In this document: positions 6,487-13,849 of the stretch, piece by piece
How the letters are laid out: the number at the start of each line of letters is the position of its first letter
How positions within the stretch are numbered: position 1 is the stretch's first letter
DNA from: DATDRS01 sp035291605
GTDB taxonomy: Bacteria > Chloroflexota > Anaerolineae > Anaerolineales > UBA6663
Length of the DNA stretch: 13,849 nucleotides
Direction: 5' to 3'
Assembly: GCA_035291605.1 (NCBI GenBank)
Contig: DATDRS010000468.1
Span: 1 to 13,849 of the forward strand
Notes under the pieces: model-generated
What the model was told of the DNA's origin: nothing
What the model saw: the letters and a program-made list of their open reading frames with translations, nothing else
Database searches by the model: none
Position numbers and translations under genes: made by a program

Positions 6487-7473
6487 CTACAATGAGAAAC
6501 GACATTCCGGGCAATAGTCCAGCCACGCTGGATGCCCGATTTGCGTGGCCACGTAGGCCAACTCGGCTTCGCTGACCGTGGGCTGGCGGCAGCCGGGGCA
6601 GCGGGCGCGGGGCGATTGGCGCAGCACGTGCCGACCTCCCGCAGACACTCGGCCCAGGGGCAGTTGGCTCATCTTCAACGCCCCTGGCCCACAGACGCGT
6701 TCACATTTGGCGCACCCCACACAAGCACTGGCCGACAACACGAGCACGGATTCTGTCAGGCTCTCACAGATGGCGAGCGCACGGGTCGGGCACACTTGGA
6801 CGCAGAAGCCGCACAACGTGCAGGCTTCCGCTCGCGGGATGGCGGGCGAGCGGAAACTGGGGGTTGCTGCGCGGCGGGGGCGGGCAGACTCGGCCAACCA
6901 GTCGGCCAGCAACTGACCGATGGGGGCGTATACGACATCCTCGGAGCGAGCCAGGGCGCGGCCCAAGTCGGGGAGCCAGCGTCCGGCGTGATTCGCGATG
7001 AAGCGCCGCTCAACGCGTTGCCACTGGTTGGCCCGCTCCACGTCGTCGGCTTGCCGCTCAGCGAGGAAGGCCCCAAATGCCAACTCGAGTGAGGCGTGAT
7101 CGGGCAATTCTGCGCCGACAATTTCCAGCCCGGCCATTCGATAGAAGCGCTCGACGACGAAGGCCTCGGGGCCAAGCAGCCGCCCGCTGCGGTGGGCCGA
7201 CTCGTACAACCAGAATCGGGGACGCCCCACGCCCGCGAACAGCGCCGCGTGCCGCGCGCGCCGTGCGGCGAGGGATTCCGCGCCGATCTCGGCGATGACC
7301 TCGACGGCCCGCCGCGCCGCCTCCGAATGCTGCCCGAGGCGCGCGGCGGCTGCAAAGAGCGGCCACTCACGCCCCGGTCGGACGAGCCACTCCGGCGGCC
7401 CGTCCGGGGCGAAGGCTTCGGCGAGGGCATAATACACATCGGCGCGGAGCGCCCTCGGGGAATCACTTTCCAT
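6487..7473 (-). CDS. TorD-like redox enzyme chaperone fused to a 2x[4Fe-4S] ferredoxin domain
   Basis: 328 residues. Residues 1 to about 195 are helical and carry the TorD/DmsD-family signature (ELPDHASLELAFGAFLAE, 122-139). Members bind molybdoenzyme precursors and help cofactor loading and export. A linker leads to a bacterial ferredoxin module: C218, C221, C224, C228 (CTLCGFCVQVCP) and C251, C254, C257, C261 (CVGCAKCERVC). The tail has two further pairs, CPGC (292-295) and CPEC (321-324), which look like a zinc ribbon or rubredoxin-like knuckle. The ATG overlaps the stop of the SPFH gene by 11 bp, so coupled translation is likely. The partner is probably the molybdopterin subunit upstream. 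The chaperone part is well supported. What the fused ferredoxin does, for example electron supply in maturation, is unknown. Confidence 0.88.
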   Translation of the reverse strand: MESDSPRALRADVYYALAEAFAPDGPPEWLVRPGREWPLFAAAARLGQHSEAARRAVEVIAEIGAESLAARRARHAALFAGVGRPRFWLYESAHRSGRLLGPEAFVVERFYRMAGLEIVGAELPDHASLELAFGAFLAERQADDVERANQWQRVERRFIANHAGRWLPDLGRALARSEDVVYAPIGQLLADWLAESARPRRAATPSFRSPAIPRAEACTLCGFCVQVCPTRALAICESLTESVLVLSASACVGCAKCERVCGPGALKMSQLPLGRVSAGGRHVLRQSPRARCPGCRQPTVSEAELAYVATQIGHPAWLDYCPECRFSL

Positions 7474-8221
7474 TGAAAGCGCCAGCGAACTGGCGGATGA
7501 TGTCCAGCGGGATGGGCAGGATGGTGGCGTTCTTCTCGCCGGCCATCTCGACCAGTGTTTGCAGGTAGCGCAACTGCAGGCTGGCCGGCGCGGTGGCCAG
7601 TTTCTCTCCGGCTTGAGCCAGCGCTTCGGAAGCGATGCGCTCGCCGTCGGCGTGGATGATCTTGGCGCGCTTCTCGCGCTCAGCCTCGGCCTGCCGCGAC
7701 ATTACTCGCTGGAGTGCCTCGGGCAGCAGCACGTCTTTAATTTCGACGATATTGGCTTTCACGCCCCACGGCTCGGTCTGCGCGTCAATGATCTCCCGCA
7801 GGCGCTCGTTGATCTTGTCACGGTGCGCCAGCAGTTCGTCCAGGTCCGACTGGCCCAACACACTCCGCAGCGTGGTCTGCGCGATCTGGCTGGTGGCGTT
7901 GGCGTAGTTTTGCACCCGGATGATGGTGTCGGTGGCGTTGACGGGTTGGAAGTACACCACCGCGTCCACCTGCACCGTGACGTTGTCGTGCGTGATGACC
8001 TCCTGCGGCTCGACGACCAGCGTCTCGACGCGCATATCCACTTTGACCATCCGGTCAACGTACGGAATGATGAAGTTCAGCCCCGGCCCGCGCTCGCCGA
8101 CGAGCTTGCCGAAGCGGAACACCACACCCCGCTGATACTGCTGGACGATCTTGACCGCTGGAACAACCAGCAGGAGCAAGACGACTAAGGCCAGACCGGT
8201 GAGATAGTATTGAATGGGCAT
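7463..8221 (-). CDS. SPFH/band 7 protein, slipin (stomatin-like)
   Basis: 252 residues from ATG 8221, preceded by GGAGT at good spacing (GGAGTCTGCTATG). The same frame is open 53 codons further upstream, but that part is Arg/Ser-rich and lacks a site, so I reject it. One N-terminal transmembrane helix (about 7-24) precedes the slipin core QQYQRGVVFRFGK (27-39), GPGLNFIIPYVDRM (45-58) and VDMRVETL. The charged helix ALQRVMSRQAEAEREKRAK (169-187) and a hydrophobic end complete the family pattern. Such proteins oligomerise at membrane microdomains and stabilise or organise membrane complexes. The usual partner, an NfeD-type gene, is absent here. It sits between NrfD-like subunits and the chaperone instead, which suggests a role with this respiratory complex (inference). 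Confidence 0.92.
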   Translation of the reverse strand: MPIQYYLTGLALVVLLLLVVPAVKIVQQYQRGVVFRFGKLVGERGPGLNFIIPYVDRMVKVDMRVETLVVEPQEVITHDNVTVQVDAVVYFQPVNATDTIIRVQNYANATSQIAQTTLRSVLGQSDLDELLAHRDKINERLREIIDAQTEPWGVKANIVEIKDVLLPEALQRVMSRQAEAEREKRAKIIHADGERIASEALAQAGEKLATAPASLQLRYLQTLVEMAGEKNATILPIPLDIIRQFAGAFNGK

Positions 8222-8253
8222 AGCAGACTCCTTGTGATTCTTGATTGTGGATC

Positions 8254-8282
8254 GCCGATTTCCGATGGATGCTTCAATCGGC
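8254..8282 (-). other. Intercistronic inverted repeat before the SPFH gene
   Basis: GCCGATT (8254-8260) and AATCGGC (8276-8282) are perfect seven-base arms with a 15-base loop, in the 73-bp gap between the second NrfD-like gene and the SPFH gene. It may adjust relative expression of membrane subunits and accessory genes, or be chance. Confidence 0.3.
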
Positions 8283-8294
8283 AAGCCACAGTCC

Positions 8295-9869
8295 TCAGGG
8301 CTTTGTTCCCCAGCGCCGCAGCCGCTTCGTTTCCGCCGGCTCCGGCGGGGGGATGACGATTTTCGATCGCGCTTCTTCAATCACGCGCCCCTCGGTCACT
8401 TCCCAAATCGAGACGGCCGGGAACAATTTGAAGAAGACAAGAAACATGAGCCCGAACAGCGCCAGCGAGGCGGCCGTGAGCGACCACTCCGTGAGGGTGG
8501 GCTGATAGGTGGCGTAAGGAATGAGCCGGGCGTGAGTCATCGTCGGCACGATGATGTCCCACCGCTCCTGCCACATGCCCACGACCACACACGCGGCCGC
8601 GATCACCGAGGCCGTCACCGGACGGGCTTTGAGCCACGGGCCGACTCCCAAGCCCGCGCCGACGAGGAACAGAACCGCCAGTGTCCAAGCCAGTGTGCGG
8701 GTGTCGGGCGTGGTGAGAGACGCGCTCAAAGGCGTTGGCTGCTCAAGCACAAACACGATCAGCGCCGCCGCGCCGGCCGAGGCGAGGGAAACGCGGGGGC
8801 GCAAGGCCGGGATTCTCGCGGCGAAGGCCGGGAGCAGTTTCGGAACGACCAGCACCCAGAAGGCCACCGCCATCAGCAGCATCATTGCCCAGAAGCCAGG
8901 CGCGGACTCGCCCCACAGTTTGCTCGCCAGCACTGGAAACTCGTCAGCCAGCTGCCCCGCCGCGATGGTGAGGTGTTCGGCGTAGGTGAAGTAGAACCAG
9001 ATGGCGTTCATGGCGATGAAGAGCAGGCCGAGGTTGCGATACTGCCGCTCGCCGATGTAGCCCTGCAACCCCAACACCCGCCGAATGGTGGTCATGGCGA
9101 TGAAGAGCGCGCCGATGCCGGAGAAAATTGCGCCGACGACGAAGTATGGACCGAAGATGGCGGAATGCCAGCCGGGCTGCACCGTGGTCGCCAGGATCCA
9201 CGAAATAATGGTATGCACCGAAACGGCCACCGGGATGATGAAGACCGCCATCACGGCGATGGCCTTTTCCAACCGCACCCATTGCTCGCGGTTGCCGCGC
9301 CAGCCGAGGGCCAGCAGGGTGTAGAGTCTGCGCTGCCAGGTCGGCGCGTTGGCCGGGCAGTTGTCGCGCAAAATGGCCGCGTCCGGGATGAGGGGCAGGT
9401 ATAAGTAGGTGACCGAGCCGAGGAAGTACATCGTCACCGAAACCACGTCCCACAGGATGGGCGATTGCAGACGGCCATACAGGATGACAAACGGCAGCCG
9501 ATCAGGACGGCCCATATCAATGATAATTTGAAGCGAGCCGACGGTGAGGGCAAACGCCGTAATGGCCTCGGCCACCCGCGTGATGGGCCGCCGCCACTCC
9601 GCCCCGGTGACGCGCAGAATGGCGGAGATGAGCGTCCCGGCATGGCTGATGCCGATAAAGAAAATGAAGTTCACCATGTAGACGCCCCAATACGTCGGGC
9701 GATCCATGCCCGTCTCGCCCAGGCCCAGAATGAACTGCCGCCCATAGGTGAACGCGCCCCAGCTAATGACCACCAGCAATGCCGCCACCGCCAGCCAATA
9801 GCGCGGGCCGGGGGCCGCGAACAGGGGGTCAATCAATTTCTCGTGATCACGGGAATTTATGCGGAGCAT
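8295..9869 (-). CDS. NrfD/PsrC-family membrane subunit, second paralog
   Basis: 524 residues with about ten hydrophobic segments. Family landmarks are ETGMDRPTYWGVYMVNFIF (52-70), GISHAGTLISA with H76, TGAEWRRPITR, SPILWD, and EHLTIAAGQ in the middle of the protein. This is the longer NrfD form, as in ActC/ActF of alternative complex III and polysulfide reductase-like enzymes, which bind quinone and connect it to FeS subunits. The cytoplasmic tail is rich in Pro and charge. It aligns without gaps over its first part with the copy just upstream, 37 bp away, so the pair arose by tandem duplication. This copy keeps the His in the SHAGT motif. No strong ribosome binding site precedes the ATG. Family call firm; quinone chemistry inferred. 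Confidence 0.92.
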   Translation of the reverse strand: MLRINSRDHEKLIDPLFAAPGPRYWLAVAALLVVISWGAFTYGRQFILGLGETGMDRPTYWGVYMVNFIFFIGISHAGTLISAILRVTGAEWRRPITRVAEAITAFALTVGSLQIIIDMGRPDRLPFVILYGRLQSPILWDVVSVTMYFLGSVTYLYLPLIPDAAILRDNCPANAPTWQRRLYTLLALGWRGNREQWVRLEKAIAVMAVFIIPVAVSVHTIISWILATTVQPGWHSAIFGPYFVVGAIFSGIGALFIAMTTIRRVLGLQGYIGERQYRNLGLLFIAMNAIWFYFTYAEHLTIAAGQLADEFPVLASKLWGESAPGFWAMMLLMAVAFWVLVVPKLLPAFAARIPALRPRVSLASAGAAALIVFVLEQPTPLSASLTTPDTRTLAWTLAVLFLVGAGLGVGPWLKARPVTASVIAAACVVVGMWQERWDIIVPTMTHARLIPYATYQPTLTEWSLTAASLALFGLMFLVFFKLFPAVSIWEVTEGRVIEEARSKIVIPPPEPAETKRLRRWGTKP

Positions 9870-9906
9870 AGCCTGGCATCACTCATGAATCATGTGAGCG
9901 AACTCA

Positions 9907-11487
9907 TCACGGACCCAGCCTCCGGCGCAGTGTGGATCGCGGGAACGGGGTGGGCTTCACGATCGGGGCTTTCCCCTGCGCGGCTTCTTCCTTCGCCCGG
10001 CCCTCAGCCACTTCCCAGATCGAGACCGCCGGGAAGAGCTTGAAGAAAACCATGCTCAACAGGGCCAGGAGTGCGAAGGAGGCCGCCGTGAGAGCAATCT
10101 CGGTCAGGGTAGGGAGGTAAGTGGAGTAGGACACGAGGCGCGGATGTGTCAGGACGGGGATGATAATGAGCCAGCGTTCTAGCCACATGGCCACCACCAC
10201 ACACGCTCCGGCGATGACTGAAGCGGCCACGAGTTCACGCTTGAGCCATAGGCTGAGGCCCAGCCCGGTGCCGACTGCAAATGCGAGCTGTAGAATCCAC
10301 ACCACGGTGCGGGTGTTCACATTGGCGAGGGCCGCGCTGACGGGCGTGGACTGCGGCGTGAGGAGCGCGAACAGGAGGACGCCCGCCACACCGCCTGAGG
10401 CGAGGGCGTAACGGGGCCGGAACACGGGCACGCGTGCCGCAGCGGCCGGCATCAGTTTGGGGATCACCAGCGTCCCAAAGGCCACGATCATCAGCGCCAC
10501 CATTCCCCAGAAGGCCGGGGCAAATTCACCCCACAGTTTGGCGGCCAGGACTGGAAACTCCTGTGTCTCCTGCTCAGCCGCCAGAGTCAGATGCTCGGTG
10601 TAGGTGAAGTAGAACCACACCACACTCATCACGATGAAGAGCCAGCCCAAGTTGGTGTACTGGCGCATCTGAATGTAGTCCTCGACCCTTAGCAAGCGCC
10701 GGACCATTGTCATCACAATAAACAACAGGCCGATGCCGGAAAAGATGGCACCCACCACGAAGTACGGCCCGAGAATGGTGGATTTCCATCCCGGCTGAAC
10801 GGTGGTCGAAAAAATCCACGACGTGACGGTGTGCAGAGAAACGCCGATGGGGATGATCAGGACGGAGATGACGGTGATGGTCTTGTCGAGCCGGGACCAC
10901 TGCTCGCGGTTGCCGCGCCAGCCGAAGGCCAACAGGCTGTACAACTGCCGCCGCCAGGCGGGGCCTTTCGGTGGGAAGTTATCGCGGAGCAGGGCAATGT
11001 CTGGGAGCAGCTGCAGATACAGCGCCAGCATGCTGGTCAGGATATAGATGGTCAGCGAAGTCGCGTCCCACAACAGCGGGGATTGCAGCCGCCCATATTG
11101 CAGCACAAAGGCCGCCCGCTCGGGCCGCCCCATGTCGAACAGGATTTGCAGTGCGGCCACGAGCAGCCCGAACACGGTCAGCGTTTCCGCGATCCGCGTG
11201 ATCGGGCGGCGCCACTCGGCTCCGGTGAGCTGCAGCGCCGCCGAGATCAACGTGCCGGCCATGCTCACGCCGATCAGGAAAATAAAGTTGACCATGTAGA
11301 GGCCCCAGTACACCGGACGATTCATGCCTGTCTCGCCCAGGCCCAGGGTCACTTGCCGGACATACATCGCGGCGCCCCAGCCGATAATCGCTGACAACGC
11401 CAGCAGCGCTCCCCAAAAGCGCCGCCCAGGGGGAGCGAACAAGGGGTCGATCAGCTTCTCTTTGTCGTGGGGATCCGCTTTGAGCAC
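9907..11487 (-). CDS. NrfD/PsrC-family membrane subunit, first paralog
   Basis: 526 residues from a GTG at 11487, with GGGAGGGG as ribosome binding site 6-8 nt upstream and only 3 bp after the FeS subunit stop. About ten transmembrane segments. It shares with its paralog the motifs EKLIDPLFA, LGLGETGM, NRPVYWGLYMVNFIF, TGAEWRRPITR, SPLLWD, TTVQPGW, GPYFVVGAIFSGIG and FFKLFPAVSIWEV. The SHAGT motif reads VSMAGT here, with Met in place of His at residue 76. NrfD subunits hold the quinone site of molybdoenzyme complexes. Two different copies recall ActC and ActF of alternative complex III, where only one is thought to handle quinone directly. It should pack against the four-cluster FeS subunit encoded next to it. 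Whether the Met copy is catalytic is unknown. Confidence 0.92.
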   Translation of the reverse strand: MLKADPHDKEKLIDPLFAPPGRRFWGALLALSAIIGWGAAMYVRQVTLGLGETGMNRPVYWGLYMVNFIFLIGVSMAGTLISAALQLTGAEWRRPITRIAETLTVFGLLVAALQILFDMGRPERAAFVLQYGRLQSPLLWDATSLTIYILTSMLALYLQLLPDIALLRDNFPPKGPAWRRQLYSLLAFGWRGNREQWSRLDKTITVISVLIIPIGVSLHTVTSWIFSTTVQPGWKSTILGPYFVVGAIFSGIGLLFIVMTMVRRLLRVEDYIQMRQYTNLGWLFIVMSVVWFYFTYTEHLTLAAEQETQEFPVLAAKLWGEFAPAFWGMVALMIVAFGTLVIPKLMPAAAARVPVFRPRYALASGGVAGVLLFALLTPQSTPVSAALANVNTRTVVWILQLAFAVGTGLGLSLWLKRELVAASVIAGACVVVAMWLERWLIIIPVLTHPRLVSYSTYLPTLTEIALTAASFALLALLSMVFFKLFPAVSIWEVAEGRAKEEAAQGKAPIVKPTPFPRSTLRRRLGP

Positions 11488-11490
11488 GGC

Positions 11491-12219
11491 CTACCCCTCC
11501 CGCAAATAAACTGTCTTTGGCATAGTGCCCACGTCTTCCTGTAGCCGGAAGGCGCGCGGGCTTTTAATCAACAGGGAGACGGTGCTATTGGGATCGTCCA
11601 GATCGCCAAAGAAGCGCGCCTTGCCGGTGCAGGTCTGCACGCAGGCCGGGACGTACTCATCGGGGCGGAAGGGACGGCCCTCGGCCTCGGCCCGCGCCCG
11701 CGCCTTTTGCAGGCGGTGGATGCAGTAAGTGCATTTTTCGACCACGCCCAGGGGGCGCACGGCGGGGCCTTCGAGGTCGCCTTCTCCCTCAATCCGGTCC
11801 GGGTTATGGTATTCGGCCAGGGAGCCTTCCCACTCCGGCGCATACCAGTTGAAGTAACGCACGCCGTAAGGGCAGGCCACGGTACAAAAGCGGCAACCGA
11901 TGCAGCGGGCATAGTTCTGGCGCACCAGACCCTCCTCATCTTTGAAAGTCGCCTGGACAGGGCAGACTTTGGTGCAGGGCGGGTTTTCACACTGCATGCA
12001 CGGTCGCGTCATATAGCGGGTCTGCACGTTCGGGTATTCGCCGGTCTCCTCCGTCGGGTTGACCGGCATGGGGAAGACGTCGTTCCAACGCACCGCGCGG
12101 CCCCGGATGGCTTCGCTGGGCTTGACGGCCGGCGTGTTGTTCTCGAACCGGCACGCGATGCTGCATCCCTGGCAGGCAATACATTTATCGAGATCAATGA
12201 CCATTGACCAATGAGACAT
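11491..12219 (-). CDS. Four-cluster ferredoxin-type electron transfer subunit (DmsB/PsrB-like)
   Basis: 242 residues from ATG 12219, preceded by GAGGAG; the frame extends 20 codons upstream without a site. Sixteen cysteines in four groups fit four [4Fe-4S] clusters: C13, C16, C19, C23; C74, C77, C82, C86; C106, C109, C112, C116; and C163, C166, C193, C197. This is the beta subunit of DMSO reductase-family complexes, which carries electrons between the molybdenum subunit and the NrfD membrane subunit. No export signal is present, as is usual for a subunit exported, if at all, together with a Tat-bearing partner. It lies 80 bp after the molybdenum subunit and 3 bp before the first NrfD gene. 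Assignment to the broad family is firm; the exact enzyme is not. Confidence 0.95.
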   Translation of the reverse strand: MSHWSMVIDLDKCIACQGCSIACRFENNTPAVKPSEAIRGRAVRWNDVFPMPVNPTEETGEYPNVQTRYMTRPCMQCENPPCTKVCPVQATFKDEEGLVRQNYARCIGCRFCTVACPYGVRYFNWYAPEWEGSLAEYHNPDRIEGEGDLEGPAVRPLGVVEKCTYCIHRLQKARARAEAEGRPFRPDEYVPACVQTCTGKARFFGDLDDPNSTVSLLIKSPRAFRLQEDVGTMPKTVYLREG

Positions 12220-12246
12220 ATCTCTCCTCGGGGTGTCGCGTGGCAA

Positions 12247-12279
12247 GTGTCGAGCAGCGTGGTTCGTGTCCCTCGACAC
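12247..12279 (-). other. Intercistronic inverted repeat between Mo and FeS subunit genes
   Basis: GTGTCGAG (12247-12254) and CTCGACAC (12272-12279) are perfect eight-base arms with a 17-base loop. A further GGTGTCG at 12234-12240 offers an alternative partner for CGACACC, and CAAGTG (12244-12249) with CACTTG (12291-12296) can pair as well. The 80-bp gap is the longest among the subunit genes. It may hold an mRNA stability or processing hairpin. There is no T-run. Confidence 0.4.
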
Positions 12280-12299
12280 CCGTCACACGGCACTTGGCG

Positions 12300-13849
12300 C
12301 TACGCTCGATACACCGTCACCCTTGTGTTTGTAAACGAAGCCAGCCCGGCGGCGGGTTCGCTGGCCGGATTGAGCAGCGCCAGCCCATTCACGCCGCGGT
12401 CTTTGGCCCACCGGCCCACCGCGGTGTGACCCTGGTTGTAAGGAAGGTTGACGACATCCGGGCGGACGGCTTTCACAAAACGTACTTTGGTCTTCGCCTT
12501 CCCAAACGGGCTTTCGACCCAGACTTCATCCTTGTCGTGCAGGCCGAGTTCGTGTGCGGCCTCCGGATTCATCTCCAGCCAACTGTCCCAGGTCTCCCCC
12601 ACTGTCATGCCGCTGATCTCCTGCAGCGTGGGCATGTTGGCCGCCGCGCTCATGGGGCCGAGGCTCATGAGCGTAATCACGTTGAGCATAAAAGGGAACT
12701 TGGCCTCATCGCCCGCGAAAAGCGTCGGCTCGTAGTGCGGGAGGCTGACGGCATCGCCGGTTTGCGAGATTCCCAGCGCGGCCAATTGATCCCGGCTCAG
12801 CCCGCCGAGGAGGTTGTTCAACTCGCGGCTGTAAAAATCGAAGCGGCCATCGCGCGGCGCGGTCAGCCGGTCGCTGCCGACCACTTCGTTCACCCACCGC
12901 TCACTGCCCCGCCGGGCGAAACGATAGCCGGGCGTCATCCACACCCCGAGTTCTTTCAGCGTCTCCCAGTCCGTGCCTACGTCCCTCAGCCGATACTGCA
13001 ACACGTCTTCGTACGTCCTCCACGGAAAGGCTTGCGCGACAGGATCGCCCATCGCCGCCGTGACTTGCAGGAAGAAATCGCCCACGTTGAGTGTGTCGTG
13101 CCGGGGCGCGATCACCGGTTGGCGGAGGGCAATGCCCGGATAGCCGAGGCCTTCAACGTGATCGTCCTGGTAGCGCTCGAGGAAAGTTGGTTCGGGCAAG
13201 ACGAGGTCGGCGTATTGTGCGCTTTCGTCCATGAACGACGAGAAGGAAACGATGAAGGGCACCTTTTGGAAGGCTTCCACAAACCGCGCGCCACCGGGCG
13301 CTTCGTACACCGGGTTCGCGTCGTACAGGAAGAGCGCCTCCACCGGGTAACCCGCGAGAACGCGGTCGGCCACGGCCTGATAGGCATGCCGCGCGAGAGG
13401 GAAGAGCGTGCCCGCGCCGTCGGCGCGTTCCACGTTGCGGCCCCGTTCGGCGATGGGGTCGGGGGGCAGGTCGGGCCAGTCGGGGGAGGCGGTGTAGCGC
13501 TGAGTCATCACGCCGCCGGGTTTGTCAATGCTGCCCACCAGCGCGTTGAGGATATGGACGGACATCGCTGCGTACACGCCTCCGATCGAGCCATTGAGGA
13601 GTCCGCCCTTGCCGGGCAGGATGGCAATCGCCGGTTTGTTTCCGGCGAATTCACCGGCCAACCGCGAGATCGTCGTGGCCGGCACGCCGGTGATTTGCTC
13701 GACGCGCGATGGCTCGTAGTTCTCCAGCACAAACGATTTGAAGCCCTGGCGCAGTTTGCCGTCCTCGTCTGCAAAATCGTTGAAGCCGAAAGCGTAGTTG
13801 AGGGTAAAGTCCGAATCGATCAACCCGGCGCGGATGATGACGTGAGCCA
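12300..13849 (-). CDS. Molybdopterin oxidoreductase, DMSO reductase family, N-terminus beyond window
   Basis: About 515 codons run from the window edge to TAG at 12300. The frame is open at the edge and the N-terminal part, with the FeS site, Mo ligand and any Tat signal, is missing. Visible landmarks are FLYDANPVYEAPGG (around 13290-13340), ADLVLPEPTFLER (around 13170-13215), and a C-terminal molybdopterin dinucleotide-binding domain with EMNPEAAHELGLHDKDEVWVE and NQGHTAVGRWAKDRGVN. It is the catalytic subunit of a complex with the FeS and NrfD proteins downstream. Relatives with this layout include polysulfide/thiosulfate, tetrathionate and arsenate reductases, the Qrc menaquinone reductase, and the ActB part of alternative complex III. 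The substrate cannot be named from this fragment. Confidence 0.93.
   Translation of the reverse strand, partial: AHVIIRAGLIDSDFTLNYAFGFNDFADEDGKLRQGFKSFVLENYEPSRVEQITGVPATTISRLAGEFAGNKPAIAILPGKGGLLNGSIGGVYAAMSVHILNALVGSIDKPGGVMTQRYTASPDWPDLPPDPIAERGRNVERADGAGTLFPLARHAYQAVADRVLAGYPVEALFLYDANPVYEAPGGARFVEAFQKVPFIVSFSSFMDESAQYADLVLPEPTFLERYQDDHVEGLGYPGIALRQPVIAPRHDTLNVGDFFLQVTAAMGDPVAQAFPWRTYEDVLQYRLRDVGTDWETLKELGVWMTPGYRFARRGSERWVNEVVGSDRLTAPRDGRFDFYSRELNNLLGGLSRDQLAALGISQTGDAVSLPHYEPTLFAGDEAKFPFMLNVITLMSLGPMSAAANMPTLQEISGMTVGETWDSWLEMNPEAAHELGLHDKDEVWVESPFGKAKTKVRFVKAVRPDVVNLPYNQGHTAVGRWAKDRGVNGLALLNPASEPAAGLASFTNTRVTVYRA

Noticed and set aside
8222..8380. N-terminal extension of the SPFH protein by 53 codons
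   Set aside because: The extension is Arg/Ser-rich, overlaps the end of the NrfD-like gene, and would hide a good ribosome binding site in front of ATG 8221.
8241..9404. Plus-strand open frame of 387 codons
   Set aside because: It is the antisense of the second NrfD-like gene; low-complexity charged product with no motif.

Overview
The window reads as a piece of a Chloroflexota genome (probably Anaerolineae or a relative). This is inferred from three traits: high G+C; a lipoprotein whose mature N-terminus is a Val/Glu/Thr-rich 'VEVTREVPVEV' tether; and a 'PTPTPAPTPAP' linker in a cytochrome. No RNA gene, transposase, CRISPR array or phage gene is seen. Every gene I can support lies on the minus strand, so the biological order runs from high to low coordinates.

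Region 1 (13849 to 6263) is a tightly packed respiratory operon of the complex iron-sulfur molybdoenzyme (CISM) type. It holds the C-terminal two-thirds or so of a molybdopterin oxidoreductase (cut by the window edge), a 16-cysteine four-cluster ferredoxin subunit, two tandem paralogous NrfD-like membrane subunits, a slipin/stomatin-type SPFH protein, a TorD-like chaperone fused to a two-cluster ferredoxin and a four-cysteine tail, and a 70-residue single-span membrane protein.

Region 2 (5883 to 6262) is the only long non-coding stretch, about 380 bp. It holds a strong stem-loop, two dyads, a direct repeat and a weak candidate promoter for the next operon.

Region 3 (5882 to 2037) holds a NapC/NirT-like membrane-anchored cytochrome with nine candidate heme sites, a sensor histidine kinase whose extracytoplasmic domain has two CXXCH motifs, and a NarL/LuxR-type response regulator. 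The three genes overlap at their ends and look translationally coupled.

Region 4 (2036 to 1) begins with a perfect 16-bp inverted repeat. A degenerate receiver-like protein follows, then a lipoprotein multiheme cytochrome with six CXXCH motifs in the visible part, cut by the window start.

A working model (inference): the Mo/FeS/NrfD complex exchanges electrons with the quinone pool. The NapC-like cytochrome is a second quinone-linked route towards heme proteins on the outer face, including the lipoprotein. The heme-bearing kinase reads redox state there and drives the NarL-type regulator, whose targets may carry the TACCC-type dyads found upstream of both cytochrome units. The substrate of the molybdoenzyme cannot be read from this window, because its N-terminal half with the Mo ligand is missing.
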